The notes under the pieces are model-generated. The model was not told the DNA's origin and did not search any database. It worked only from the letters and a program-made list of their open reading frames with translations. A stretch of 64,000 bases of DNA from Eumeta japonica (Eukaryota > Arthropoda > Insecta > Lepidoptera > Psychidae): assembly GCA_005406025.1 (NCBI GenBank), contig BGZK01000851.1, positions 124,001 through 188,000 of the forward strand, in the 5' to 3' direction. The number at the start of each line of letters is the position of its first letter. Positions within the stretch are counted from its first letter, which is position 1. Below, one piece after another: positions 11,031 to 23,500 of the stretch. The translations under genes and the position numbers were made by a program.

Positions 11031-12825
11031 TAGTATTTTCAGTGACAGAAACGTGAAGGTGAAGGCAATTTTTCGAAAAAAAATTGTCATTTTCATGTAC
11101 AAAATATAGCTAGTTTCATGGTAACCTAATAAGTAATTTAAGCATGCAGAAAGAAAAGCGGACAAAATATACAAAGTGATGTTGATTTTCCATTAAACAT
11201 TTCATACCTTATTTCACCCTCTTTGACCTAATTTTCTAAAAATAATACAAATCGTTATTTTTCAAGTGTAATAAGCAGCTATAATATAACTTTTGTTGTC
11301 AATAGCTTCAGTGGTATCGATTTCAATATAAAAATTTCAACCCTCATTTAGTGTTACTTTTGAGAATGAAGCATTTCATTATTTTTTTATCGGTAATGAT
11401 TAGCGAAAATATAAATTTTGACATAGATAGCTACAGAGGTTTCGATTTTGAATGCAATATTTAATTTCCTATTTTACCCTCTTCAGGGTCAATTAAAAAA
11501 AATGAACGCTCTTTTATTTCTATAAGGAAGTTCAATGTTAAATTTGACATCTCTAGCTTCAATGGTTTTGATATTCCTTACAGCACTATCTTACCATTTT
11601 TACCATTTTAGGGGTTGAATTTCTCAAAAACCTTTCTTAGAGTTCACCTACGTTAGACCAGAAATCTCTTCACTAAATTTCAAGTGTCTAGACCAGTAGT
11701 TTCGACGATGCGTTGAAATATTATTCAGGCAGGTTACCCTTTTATATATATATATAGATTACACATTAGTAAACATATCAGAATAATTTACGTAGTTCGA
11801 AATTTTTAAGAGTGTCTTACGTATAAAAACAGGGTAAATTAAGGATATTAAGAACGACTCGATTAATAGTAGTACTGCGCCCTTACAGGTCAAAGTTTCT
11901 CAAGAAATTTCCATAAAGCCTCTATTTATTTGGATAGAAGTCTTTATATTAATATACATTTTAGAACTTTTATTTTATTCACTATGCAAATCCAAAATAT
12001 ATTCAAGAGAATTTACGTACCAATAACTTGTTCGTTGTTGGTGCGAGACGTTATAATTTTATTATTATTTATCGTAATTAAATGTAATATTAATTATATA
12101 TGTAAAATAGAATTAGGTTTAACAAATTCAAAAAGGCTAGGCAAGCGATTCCCTTAAAATTTCATCTAAGTAAGTAAGTTTTCCTCCATTGGTTGTGTCT
12201 CAAACACACCTTGAATCAAGGCAGACATTTAATTGCCTGTTTATATTTCTTGCTGCATCTACCGACCGTTCGCATTTAGTCGTCGGTTGGAATCGGTCGA
12301 ATGCACGTGTTTGTGCGCGACATCACGATACTTAGAAGGCTGATTATTTAATAATCGCCAATGGAGTGACGCAAAGTGAAATCAATGTGATACGTGTTCC
12401 ATTTCCATATCTTTTATAAGCATTAATTATTACGTAGTCATACTGTCTGTCTGTGTTACCAGATAAAGACTGTATTTGTATTTTGTGTACTGAGTACGCG
12501 AAGTTTGCAATGTAGTATCAAAGCTCCTTTTCAAATCATTACCTGTTGGCAAAAAATTCTTAAAAAAAACAATGTCGGCGAAAACCAGAGATTCGGTGAT
12601 CAAGTACTGCTGTAAATGTGTAACAAATATTTTATGATGTCACATATATTCTTGTCTGTAAATACTAGTAATTTCTGGTGACGCTTCCAATTTTTCGCTC
12701 TGAACTCATACGCATATCATGGAACTAAACAGTAGAAACCGGCATTCAAATGGATCATGACTTTCGTCAGATAAGTACCGAACGAAGCTTCTTAATTTTT
12801 TAATTTATAAAGATGAATCTTTTAG

Positions 12826-12895
12826 ATTTCTTTAATGGTTAAGAGCATCGCCTGTGGACCAGAAGGTAATCGGTTCGATCCTGACCACAAAGTGA
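12826..12895 (+). repeat. tRNA-derived SINE head (A and B boxes)
   Basis: TGGTTAAGAGCA resembles a pol III A box. GGTTCGATCC, about 35 bp later, is a near-perfect B box. The ends do not pair into a tRNA acceptor stem, so this is a SINE promoter rather than a tRNA gene. The GC-rich body continues to about 13140. Confidence 0.5.
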
Positions 12896-12945
12896 TTGAC
12901 CGGTGGATTTTTAACTTCAGTCGAATTAAACCCCTCGTTACGGAC

Positions 12946-13146
12946 TTAGAAACTGCCAGTTACGCCGTCGGTCTCAGTCGGGCCGGGGTTGGGCTTAAGG
13001 CCCCCACTCTGAATGAAATAGACTGCGCGAGAGTCTAACTCGAGAGTGGGGTCACCAAAACTTAACACTCCGGGCCGACCTGCGGTCAGACAGACGAGCT
13101 GACAATCCCATAGCCCACTTTTAACGTTTTCTTCTAACCCTCGCAC
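12946..13146 (-). pseudogene. Possible LINE fragment with a 2A-like NPGP motif
   Basis: The minus strand is open for 66 codons and encodes VYFIQSGGLKPNPGPTE. Several non-LTR retrotransposons carry xxxPNPGP sequences near the start of an open frame. The rest of the fragment shows no endonuclease or RT motif, so the assignment rests on this motif and could be chance. Confidence 0.25.
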
Positions 13147-13599
13147 ATGACAGTCTAGATCTTGGTAACTACCTACTCGTAAAATATACTAATATTGTAT
13201 TAGTAATAACGAATAATTTATTAATTACTTACTGCTGTTTTATTATAATAATAGATTATCATTATATTAATATAACAGCAGATCACGGCAAGGACAGCGT
13301 CAGTCCGACGGCTACAATACGTATAATAATTATTATTGCTATTATTTATTGTTAGTGTTGCGCGACTTTGTACTTGCGGAGTCGTAGATTTTACTCTCGC
13401 CTGATAATGATGAAAAAAACTCTAAATATTGCTACGAGATAACCAAAGTTTTTCTGTGAATATCACATAAAAGACTCGGACAATGTTCAAATAGACGGAC
13501 GCATTTTTAGGGTACTTTTTGCTTGCTAGTAGTCTGTTTGATGTGAATACACGAAAGAGCGACGGCGTAATAGGGCGGCGTCATCGAAAAATGTGAAGG

Positions 13600-13840
13600 T
13601 GTCGATTTCAAATCCGGAAAAATACACGAGTTTATAAGATGAGCCTAATTAAACATTTGCTCCGTTGCTCGGAGAGCGTGTTAGCTGTCGATTCGGGATA
13701 GTCGCACCGACTAAGAGGGTCGTCACTCCCGCCCGCTCTTGGCGAACGTGAAGGGCTTACGCTGCTAGCCCTTCGACCTGAGCTAAAAGGACCGCAGAAG
13801 CCTGCGTACCTCGGCACCGCGGTCATTAGAACCTGATACG
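13600..13840. repeat. GC-rich repeat-like block, unidentified
   Basis: This GC-rich stretch in AT-rich flanks is open on the minus strand for 64 codons (Ser/Arg-rich). Composition and sharp edges suggest a transposable-element fragment, but I cannot name it. Confidence 0.25.
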
Positions 13841-14920
13841 ACGACTTATTAAATTTACGCCGAATCTACAGTTTTGTTATAGGTATGTATCAGTGATTGT
13901 GTCGCTGAGTTAGGTTTTTTATTCATCCGGCTAGTTAAATTCCTGAATCATGTCGGCCGATACTAGGATAGAAGCACACCACAGGCGTGCACACACGCGC
14001 ACAATTTCGCGCATACGTGTTCACGAACACAATGCGGTGTTGCAACAATTAAAACGCAAAGTAACATCCATTGAAAAGGACCAACAATGGCCTAGGTTCA
14101 TGAGCGTTTGTCGTCTGATCGACGGTGACCGGCCGATTTGTATCGAATTCGTTTCGCGGCCTCAGCGCCGGAAATTTCGAGATGTTCCGTCACGGGTCAT
14201 GTGTTAAATCTCGCGTCACGCTATCGCATCACGCTAGACGGACGCATTCGGCCGCTATTAGATACTGTTTTCTGTAACCGGTTTAAATGTTTCCGAGATG
14301 TAGCCCCGAGAACACGATTTCAATATCGTAGACCGATCAAAATAATTTTTTTCTCCTTATTGGCATAGTTCATCACAATGTACAAACATTTTATTGCAAC
14401 GGTATCGAATAGATCTTTTTCATTTATTTATATCGAACTCCTGATCATGTATTCAACGGCTATTAAATTTTACGCATATCCATAATCAACCACATATTTA
14501 TTATTCAACAGTGGAGTTAACAAGAGTTCATCTGAATAAAATAACTTGTATTTAGGGGCCCTTTTGTTGGGTAAAAGCCAATTTATAAAAATTAACGAAT
14601 AAAAATATCCGATACCGGTCTCTTAACGTTACCGAAATGATGTTTGTTAAAACTTTGTAAAAATTTTGATAAATCAATTGTAATTTCAAAACGATAAAAA
14701 TGACAAATTTATATTACATTGGAGTACTTGAACATCTTGAATATCAGAGGACAGTCTTAATTTATTTTTTTATGAAAAAGAAAAATTACATTTAATATAG
14801 CGCAGGTACTTTTCTTGAAATTATATTCACTTAACAATTTCAGTTAAATATTAGAACGCTTTTGAGTTATCAAAAGCAGAATCAATGCAAAAATCATTAC
14901 ATGAAAATAAATATAATATT

Positions 14921-14921
<1 letters not shown>

Positions 14922-14973
<52 letters not shown>
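14922..14973. repeat. (AT)n microsatellite
   Basis: Uninterrupted AT dinucleotides for about 50 bp. Confidence 0.95.
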
Positions 14974-14975
<2 letters not shown>

Positions 14976-15179
14976 TACGCTTAATAAAACCTTGTAATGT
15001 AGTGACAATTATCATTTATATACTATTACACTCATTTGTATTGCATACATGTTCACGTAGAAATTACTGTGGAATTAATACCATTATTGCGATGTTATAT
15101 TATTCATTTAAATATGTTAATACGCCTAAGTATACATTATTAATGAATATGCAAATATATCACCTTGCTAAATCCCACC

Positions 15180-16160
15180 TGAGCAAACGTATCCGTCTAG
15201 ACGATCGCCGGAGCTTCTACAGCACGCACACGGACGTCTGCATGCATCTGCGCAGACGTCTCCGAACGTAAGGAACTGTACAAACAGGCGTTAATGATAT
15301 TCATGTCGCTTTTGACGCTGTCGAACGATGTGCGTGTGCATCGACAGCTGTAATGGCGCGACCGAAAGACGATGTGGAACAATATAAGAAGGAGATGATA
15401 TAAAATAACAAACGACAATATGTTTCGGCTTCATAACAAAGCAGTCCGGATAAACGCTCTTCATCTCGGAGCCCTCGCAGTTAAGCACGTCAATGTAGTG
15501 TTTATGCAACGAGTTAGCCTAAATATTAATATGTATATTGATTCCTAACTTATCAATATACTTACAATGTAGAATATATTCAATCATTTCCTTTACGAAA
15601 TACAACAGACAGGTCGAACGCGTTTCGGAACTTAAAATCGCGGAGGAATCTGTCGAATTTTCAACGAAATGCGCTGCAGTCGAAAGTTTCCAGCCGTATT
15701 CGCATTACACGGCACTGCGGTATGCAGATGAAGGCTGTGAAATCCTTGTGTGCTTTCAAAATTCTTAACTTTCGCAATGATCATCGTCGATCAGCGAGAA
15801 TAAAAACTTCGCGAATTCGCATCAACGGTTTAACACCGAGCGTGAAAGGACAGGCGAAGCGGGAAAAAGCGTCGCTCGGCGATCGACGGACCGTATCTCT
15901 AATCCCTATTTTCTATCGGACTAGAGAAAGTTCAGTGCTGCAAGGAAAAAACAAATATACGCGTAGAATCGATAGTTTTTTTTTTGCGGCGTCATCCGGA
16001 ACCCTCTTCGCGTAAAAAGGCGAGTCGCCCTCGCCGGCTTTTTGTTTCGCGTTGACCACTCGATACGGTAAATCGCTCACATCCTTACTTATACATATAT
16101 ACGTGCGGTTGCCAAATATTTACGCGGTCATCGGTTCCAGTACAACGTGTTTTTCGGCGC
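15180..16160. promoter_or_regulatory. GC/CpG-richer block upstream of yellow gene 1
   Basis: Roughly 1 kb that is clearly less AT-rich than its neighbours, rich in CG dinucleotides, and ending 1.4 kb before the yellow gene 1 start. Open frames of 76-97 codons occur in several frames but none resembles a known protein. It could hold an upstream promoter or 5' non-coding exon. No direct evidence ties it to the gene. Confidence 0.25.
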
Positions 16161-17358
16161 GTAGCGGACGTGATTTGAAAGAAATTAACAAATTTTAATG
16201 TTATACGGCATATCGGTTTATGTCCAGCGAAAGTTAGAGACAGTGTTGATTATAAAAATAATTTATGTAAAATATTACGATTTTGTGTATAAAAGTGATT
16301 AGGTGAATTTCAAATGTTTGTTGGTCACCCTTTAACCGGACGTGTTTTCTAACAGACTCGTCTTCGACCGGGCTCCAAACGTATTCTATGGAAATGAATT
16401 AAAAATTATTTCTTAATCGCCGTTAATTATTCGACCCCAAACACGATACCGTTAAAACGATCAAATAAATCGTACACTGAACGTTTAGCATTGCGTTTCG
16501 TTATCAGTGAAGTTGAGATGTTCGGCAGGACAACGCACCTCACCGTGGTTTAGCGCTATAACGCGAATTAAAAAAAAAAAAACCTACAGACAAATTTAAT
16601 TTATGTGCAAATAAACGATTCGAGTTTCAAGGATATGCCCGTTGATCTCACAAACATTATACACATCAATAGCTGAATATTCAAAATATTCATTAACCAG
16701 TCGTCGATATTTCGCAGATAAACCAGTATCTATACAAATTCTGGTCACTCTACATCCTTGCGTCGATGCGTGTACTGTACAGTGTGTGTATTTTTTTTCT
16801 TGTAACGTCAAGATGGGTCATAAGCTTTGCCAAGTCATTTTAAGTCAATACGGTAAATATACATAAATTTTATGTGAATTATTTATTATGGTTTTACTTA
16901 TTGCCATAAAAAAGTAAAAGCAGCTGTTTTTTGTATTGAATATAAATGTAATAATTATGTTATGTAATAATGTAATTCTGTAATATTCGACATACGTATG
17001 CTAATGCGTTTATAATAAAAAAAAAAGATAGAAATCGATGCTCTTGTAAGTAATTATAATAATAATCAACATGCGAATATTTTAAATTACTAAGTAGATA
17101 GAGATGATTGTACTGTAAGAGTAATATAAAATAAAAAGTTTTGATGTTGTCCAATCATTTCATTTACTTTAGTACAGTATTTCATAACAAAATGAGATAT
17201 TTTCAGATTAGATCAATACACTTCTTGATTATTTTAGTAGCAATACTTATTTATAGTGTGAAAATTAAATTAGTCAATTATAGATTCAATTATTTGTTAT
17301 TCGAAAGTTAATTGATATTGAAAAAAACTACTTAATAACGTATTATTCTGAATGTAAA

Positions 17359-17525
17359 CAGGGCTGGACCGTAAGTTAAGGGGGCCCTGGGCTAATACTA
17401 ATTAGGGGCCCACCTATTTTTTTGCATGTCATCTATTTTTGACTGACTTGACTTAGCCCAGGGCCCCTTGAATCCACGGGGCCCTGGGCCGAAGCCCAAA
17501 AAGCCATATGGTAGATCCGGCCCTG
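17359..17525. mobile_element. hAT-type MITE with perfect 8-bp target duplication, just upstream of yellow gene 1
   Basis: The 167-bp element starts CAGGGCTGGACC and ends GATCCGGCCCTG, imperfect terminal inverted repeats of the CAGGGC type seen in hAT transposons. It is flanked on both sides by AATGTAAA (17351-17358 and 17526-17533), an exact 8-bp target site duplication, the length made by hAT transposases. Inside are GGGGCCC-rich segments in both orientations. It has no coding capacity, so it is non-autonomous. It ends 72 bp before the yellow gene 1 start codon, so it sits in the promoter or 5' UTR. Confidence 0.88.
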
Positions 17526-17597
17526 AATGTAAATATCAAATTATAAGCATGTTGCCAACTGTCAGATCCCGAGGTGCTCGACAGTTGCAAGGCCGAG
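17526..17597 (+). promoter_or_regulatory. Probable 5' UTR or core promoter of yellow gene 1
   Basis: Between the MITE and the ATG there is a TATA-like TTATAAG near 17541 and an initiator-like TCAGAT near 17561. The spacing of about 20 bp is short for a canonical pair. TGTCAG could instead be a splice acceptor for an upstream non-coding exon. No pyrimidine tract strongly supports the latter. Confidence 0.3.
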
Positions 17598-20500
17598 ATG
17601 GGTCCCGGATTCGATCGCTTCTTCCTGCTGTCCTTCTGCCTGGCGTGCTGCTGGCCGGGCCTGGGCGCGCGCAACAACCTCAGGATCATCAGGCAGTGGG
17701 CGGAGCCGGAGTTCGCGTTCCCCGATGAGGCGACCAAGGAGAGAGCTTTGCAGCAAGGCGATTACGTGCCGGGAAATTCGGTCTTTTTAGACGTCGACGT
17801 ACATCATAGACAAGGTAATTCTACAGATAATATTATTTTGGAATGGCTGTATGGTTTAGATTTATAAAATTAAATTTAATATTAATTTAATATATTTTTG
17901 AGTAGTATGCATTATTGTAGATGATTCATGGACATTATATTATACATGTAAGTCGTTATTTAAAAATGAGTTTAAGAAAATTTTGAACGATTTAATTATC
18001 GAATTTCAAATAGATTTATTATTTTAATGGTAAAGAAAAATAGATATAAAATTTTAATTCGCAAATTACATATATTGCATTGTTAATGCATTAAAGTATA
18101 TACACCACATTATGTAGTGCATACCGATGCAGTAGTCGGCGACGTGTCTGAGGTAGCGATAATTTTGTTACCCTTTCTCTCAGCTAATGATGCGTGCACA
18201 GTGTTTCGCAATTTACGATTTATTGATGAAGGCGGTACATGTAACTTAAAGATGACTAATATTAATGACTCTTGAAAAAGATTTATTGTAGTATATGTAG
18301 AGTTTATTTTGATATAATATTGTGTAAGTATAAATTATTGAATAGGTAGGCAAATAATAAATCATTACAAATTACATAAAACTATTCAGATGAGTAGGTA
18401 AGTGTTGAGTGGATCATATATATTGAGATGAGTAGATAATGTATTGAGAAGGATTAGTATTTAATGGTGATCTAGCATTAGATAAGCCAATATTATCTTT
18501 TGCATATTACATAAAAGGTAATATATACTTATCTAATATTAAATATGAATTTTCATAAGACGTACAACTTTATTGTTTAATTTTCTACTTAGAAAATTAA
18601 ACACATATTTTTATCCCGATTTTCAAAATTCGAGCTTACTTCTAATTTCTTAAAAATTCGAGCTAGATCGGCAGACCAAATTTTGAAAAGGTATCATCCA
18701 TAAATTATGTCACACGAATTTGATGATTTTCGGAATCCCCGTATTTGTTGCAGACCATCACATTTCTGTCACTCCCTCTCCCTTGTGGTGAGCTCACATA
18801 TTTAGCAATTTTAAATTGAGAAATCATTATAGTCAATCAGCTTTTCAAAAACTGTATTCTAAAATGAAGTTTTGCCTAAGATTTACTTTTTATAGTTTTA
18901 TTACTTTAGATTTATACGTGAAACGTGACGGAGGCTTACTGCCTCCCCGCCCCCTAATATGTGACGTAAATTTGTCAATGTTTTTTTAGAAACTCTTAAA
19001 ATATTAAATCGATCATTAGCTTTAATCTTCTATAAACCTATCGAATACTACAATCTATTAGAACCGCCAAAATTAATAGAGAAGTATCGCTAAAGATTTG
19101 TTTTACATTACATAATTTATTACTTACTAGCAACGAAAGAACTGTACTGTTACTATGCTTATACTCAATTTTAATCAAGATTGCAAATAAATACATGGTA
19201 ATTAAATTGAATATTTTGTACATTATATAATTTAATTTTGTAAAACCCTCATAATTTTACTTTATTATTCCAAGGAGGTAAGTGCACCAATGAGATAATC
19301 TTTTTATTTAGTGCCTACACCGAGTATGATGATTAGCTGACGTCGTACTGTGTCATTCTTCTTAAACTCGTCCTTACAACATATTATATTCGTATTCACT
19401 ATATCCTGCACTTAACCTCGTTCGTTAAGTGTTTTCTTATGCATTGTACGCCGAGTCGAACGTATAGGAACTTGATAATGTTTCCTATTATTTTTGTAAA
19501 TATTTTACTATAACATTTTTCTATGACAAAACGTGACCATAGATATTTTCATTTATGCTCCATCCGAGGTTCCGTTATTCAATTCGTTCCGGTTCGTCGC
19601 GGCCGCTCAAGAGCCTTTTTGCCCTAGCGGTTATTGCTTTGAAAATCGCTCGTATTTGGCGAATATTTACATAATAGTATTATGCGAAAATGTATTCCAC
19701 TGTAAAGGTATTGATGTGGCAAGATACGCAGCAAGGAATAATACTTTTCATATCTTTTAAAATATGAATGTCCAGGGCAGCTCAGCTACACAGAGATGAG
19801 TCTGTCTTCGGAAAACTATAGCTTCGAGGATATTGCGACAAATTTTACATTGATACAAGCCCCAATGTTTAAGTTTTTTCGTTCGGTTTAAGGCAATGTA
19901 TTACACCGATAAGCGATATTCATTATAATTACTTCAGTAGCAACGGAGATCATTGTATCATTTGTTACTCTAATTGAAAAAAAAAACATTGTCCTCGTTA
20001 TTTTTCAAGAAGAGTATTTCTTTCAATTTGATATGTCTGATAAAAGAAATAATAACGGCTGATTAACTGTAAAATATTGGTTATTTAGTAATTTATTTGT
20101 CAGACATAATTATTATTGTCCTTGAGAACGAAAGTGATCAAAGAGCTAATAATTAAACTGGCGTGGATATAATTAAAACAGCAACAATACATAATAATTA
20201 CCGTTATGAAACTTAAAACGGAAACAATAAGTTATTGTTGCTATTTACTTGTAATTGTGTTGTAGCAACATGATTATTAATAGTAATTAAAAATTATGTT
20301 TCAATTATGAATAAACAAGTCTTTAATCCGTGTTTTTTTATTATTTCATGAATATACAAATACTTTATGAATCTCGAAAATTTACGGGCCGTAGACGACG
20401 CCAAAGACATCCGTATAGCCAATATGTTAGAAAAATCCACAACAATTTTAATATATGAAATATTAAATCGGTGACCTTGAACGAAGTCATATTTAATATT

Positions 20501-23500
20501 TGAATTATGTATAATACAGTTTTAATTTAATAATGCAAATCAACAGAACATAAAACTCTGAGCGAGATACGTTAATAAATCATTGTCTATTTTTAATCTT
20601 GTAGTTGCCAAGTATAGAATAGTATAAAGAACACAGTATTAGTATTATATAAAGTATTATATTCTGACGTTATCAAGTTGACTTATAGTATCGCGAGATA
20701 CCATAAATCGACTCAATAACTTTAAGAAACTTAAATAAATATGTATATATTTAGAAATTTCATACGTGTTCACGCTTAAAATCGTGTTTTCTAGGAGCTC
20801 AGCAGTCACGGATATTCATAACCAACCCACGCTTCGCCAACGGCCGGCCCATCACTCTGGGCACCGTAGACGAGATGGGAAAGATCGTCGCATACCCCGA
20901 CTACTCCTGGCACGACAACCAAGGATCGAACTGCGACGGCATGACTTCGGTCTTTAGGGTCGCGGTGAGTTATGACTCTTCATTTTGTAAAATAACCCTT
21001 AACCGACACGATCCTATACCCTAAAAGGTTTGTACATGTTTTAAATCCGCTCAAGACAAACAATAACCGGGTCACGTCTGATGTCAATTATGGATTAGAC
21101 CAAGGTTACCATTTACGTGATATACAAAATTATCAAGAAGCAATCGAACGTTTTAATGTACAAAACCATATGTTGCGATATGGAAATTTTATTAAACTCT
21201 TCAAAATCAATCTAAAATAGCGCTGTACCATAAACTACGCTCTGCATGAAACCATAAGAAGGTCTCAAATTACATACAAAAAAGGCTTTTAAATGCTGTC
21301 CACGCGTTATGAGTGCGCTTGAGCTGTAAGTGATTTTTAAAAGGTAACCGGCTATACTGCGCAGGTGCTACCAGGTGGTGCTCACGCCTTATCTTTCGTT
21401 ATGCATCAGTGACAAGTATATTATGGAATAAATTAACAAGTTTTTGTACGAAAAAAAGAACTGGAGTTTCTATGTCTGAGATGAGAACATCAATTTATCA
21501 CAGATGTATTAACTACATATATTAACCGTTGGTGATAGAAATACATGTATTATTGTTTTCATCATTACATGCATATTTCGCATTTAATTCAATAATATGT
21601 TGAATTTAATCACACATCGGTAACCAGAAATAGAAATACGTATTTATTTGGTACAGCTTACAACAATATGGCGACATGTTGCATAACTTAGTAAATTAAC
21701 AATACTATAAAATTTTGATGTAATGCTGCCATGTTGATGGTAGCACTCGTCCTTTTAGTTTTGTCATTGGAAGCTGAGTTTTCTTTTTAAGATTTTTTTT
21801 GAGTGGAAATGTATTTTTACAATATAGCTGATACATCAGTTAATATAGTTTTGTAATATGTTATGATATTAATAGATTACTATAATCATGTGTTATGAAA
21901 TTACTAAATACTTGAACAACTTTAGTTTGTAAGGACACAAATAAACAAGGTACTTAAGATACTTACCTCAACTTTTTAAATACTTCTACTTATTAGACAT
22001 ATTAGTAGATGAATTAGTATTTATATATATGTAATATATATAAATACAACTATGACAATTCATATAAATATAATATGGTCATGAGGTTGTTGATCAAACA
22101 TTGAAAACGCAGTGGTCGAGTGTTCAAAAGACACATTAAGGTTTCGGTCGCACCGAGAGATCATCACTGCACACTGCATGTTGTCACTTCACCGCACTGC
22201 ACCAACATGGAAGGCTTAAAGTCGAAGCCTCTTCAGCTATACATATAATAAAGCAGTAAATAGAAAAAAAAAATTGTAAAATAATTTCGACAGAACACTT
22301 CGATGGTTTTACAATTTTTGATTGTTTATATGTGAATTTCTTCGCGTAGTCCGTAAAAACCAGTATGAAAATTTTCATGAAATTCGGTATAGTCGACTTA
22401 TTAAACTAATATTGTGCTGTAATAACTATTCAAATATTATTACAGTTACAGATAAACGAAATATTCTTTGGAATAACTTTCAGAAATCATCTTTTTTTGA
22501 TTAAGTAATTTCGTCATCTATAAATGTTAATTCACTGTTATAAAGCACCTTTTCATAATAACAGGAATAATCATGAACTGAGTAGCAGTTATATTTTATC
22601 ATTAATTAGTAGCTTGCATATATTATTATTTTAAGCAATTTTCGGAACATCAAGTTTTAGAACAAAAAGGAAGCAGGACCAAGATCGGGGTCATAATAGA
22701 ATTCATTCTTTGTCCACGCGAACGAAGCTGCGGGCGAAAGTTAGTCCAATACAAAAATCTTACAGGATTCATCGTTGAGAGTTAACAAACATCGAATGGC
22801 GCAGGTCAATGACAAATCTGACGAAACGCACAGTGTTCGATCGGGTCCTACACATTTTTGCATATCGTGCATTAAGCATTCCGTTTTGTATTTCGTGTGG
22901 CTACAAAGCGAATTCTCTATTGCCCAACCTCTCGCTGGAAAAAGTTGTAACGTAACACTCTACAGCCAAAATATCACAGATTCAACAGCCGACGTGATTT
23001 CAAAATATCGATCTGTCGATTTTGGAATTGCTAATACGAACTCATAAATAAAAAAGTGAACTACCCTTACGTTTCTTCCGAAATTCATTTTGCACATCTG
23101 AATTGATTTTTGAATTGTAACAGTTGTATAATAAACATGTTTCCGGGAATGTCATGGTCATTTGACAGTTACCTGTATTAAAATTTAAAAAAATATTATA
23201 AATTATACGTTATCCGAAACGAGTCGTGTTTTATATAGTATTTCATATGTTATTAGAGATTAAAAACAGTTACCATTTGAGAGGTAAACATATAACCTTG
23301 ATCGAATAAATAATGAATATGCAGATTGAACGCCTAAAAATTTGTATGCTCTATGCAATGTATTGATGTTTTTTGCGTTGAGTGTAAACTTGTTCGTAAA
23401 CGATTCCTAAATCATGATATCAATGATACCGATAGGTAGCTAGGAGAAAAGTGTAATTGTAATTGATTGATATTCATGTCTATGGGATAACATTTTAAAA

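Noticed and set aside
12826..12895. Possible tRNA gene
   Set aside because: A and B boxes are present, but the acceptor and anticodon stems do not pair; a SINE head fits better.
15538..16015. Overlapping + strand frames upstream of yellow gene 1 as a possible small gene
   Set aside because: Arg/Lys/Ser-rich products without family resemblance; low stop-codon density in a GC-richer block explains them.
17453..17756. Minus-strand and alternative plus-strand frames over yellow exon 1
   Set aside because: Shadows of the GC-rich exon 1 and MITE; the frame with the signal peptide and matched splice phase is the real one.
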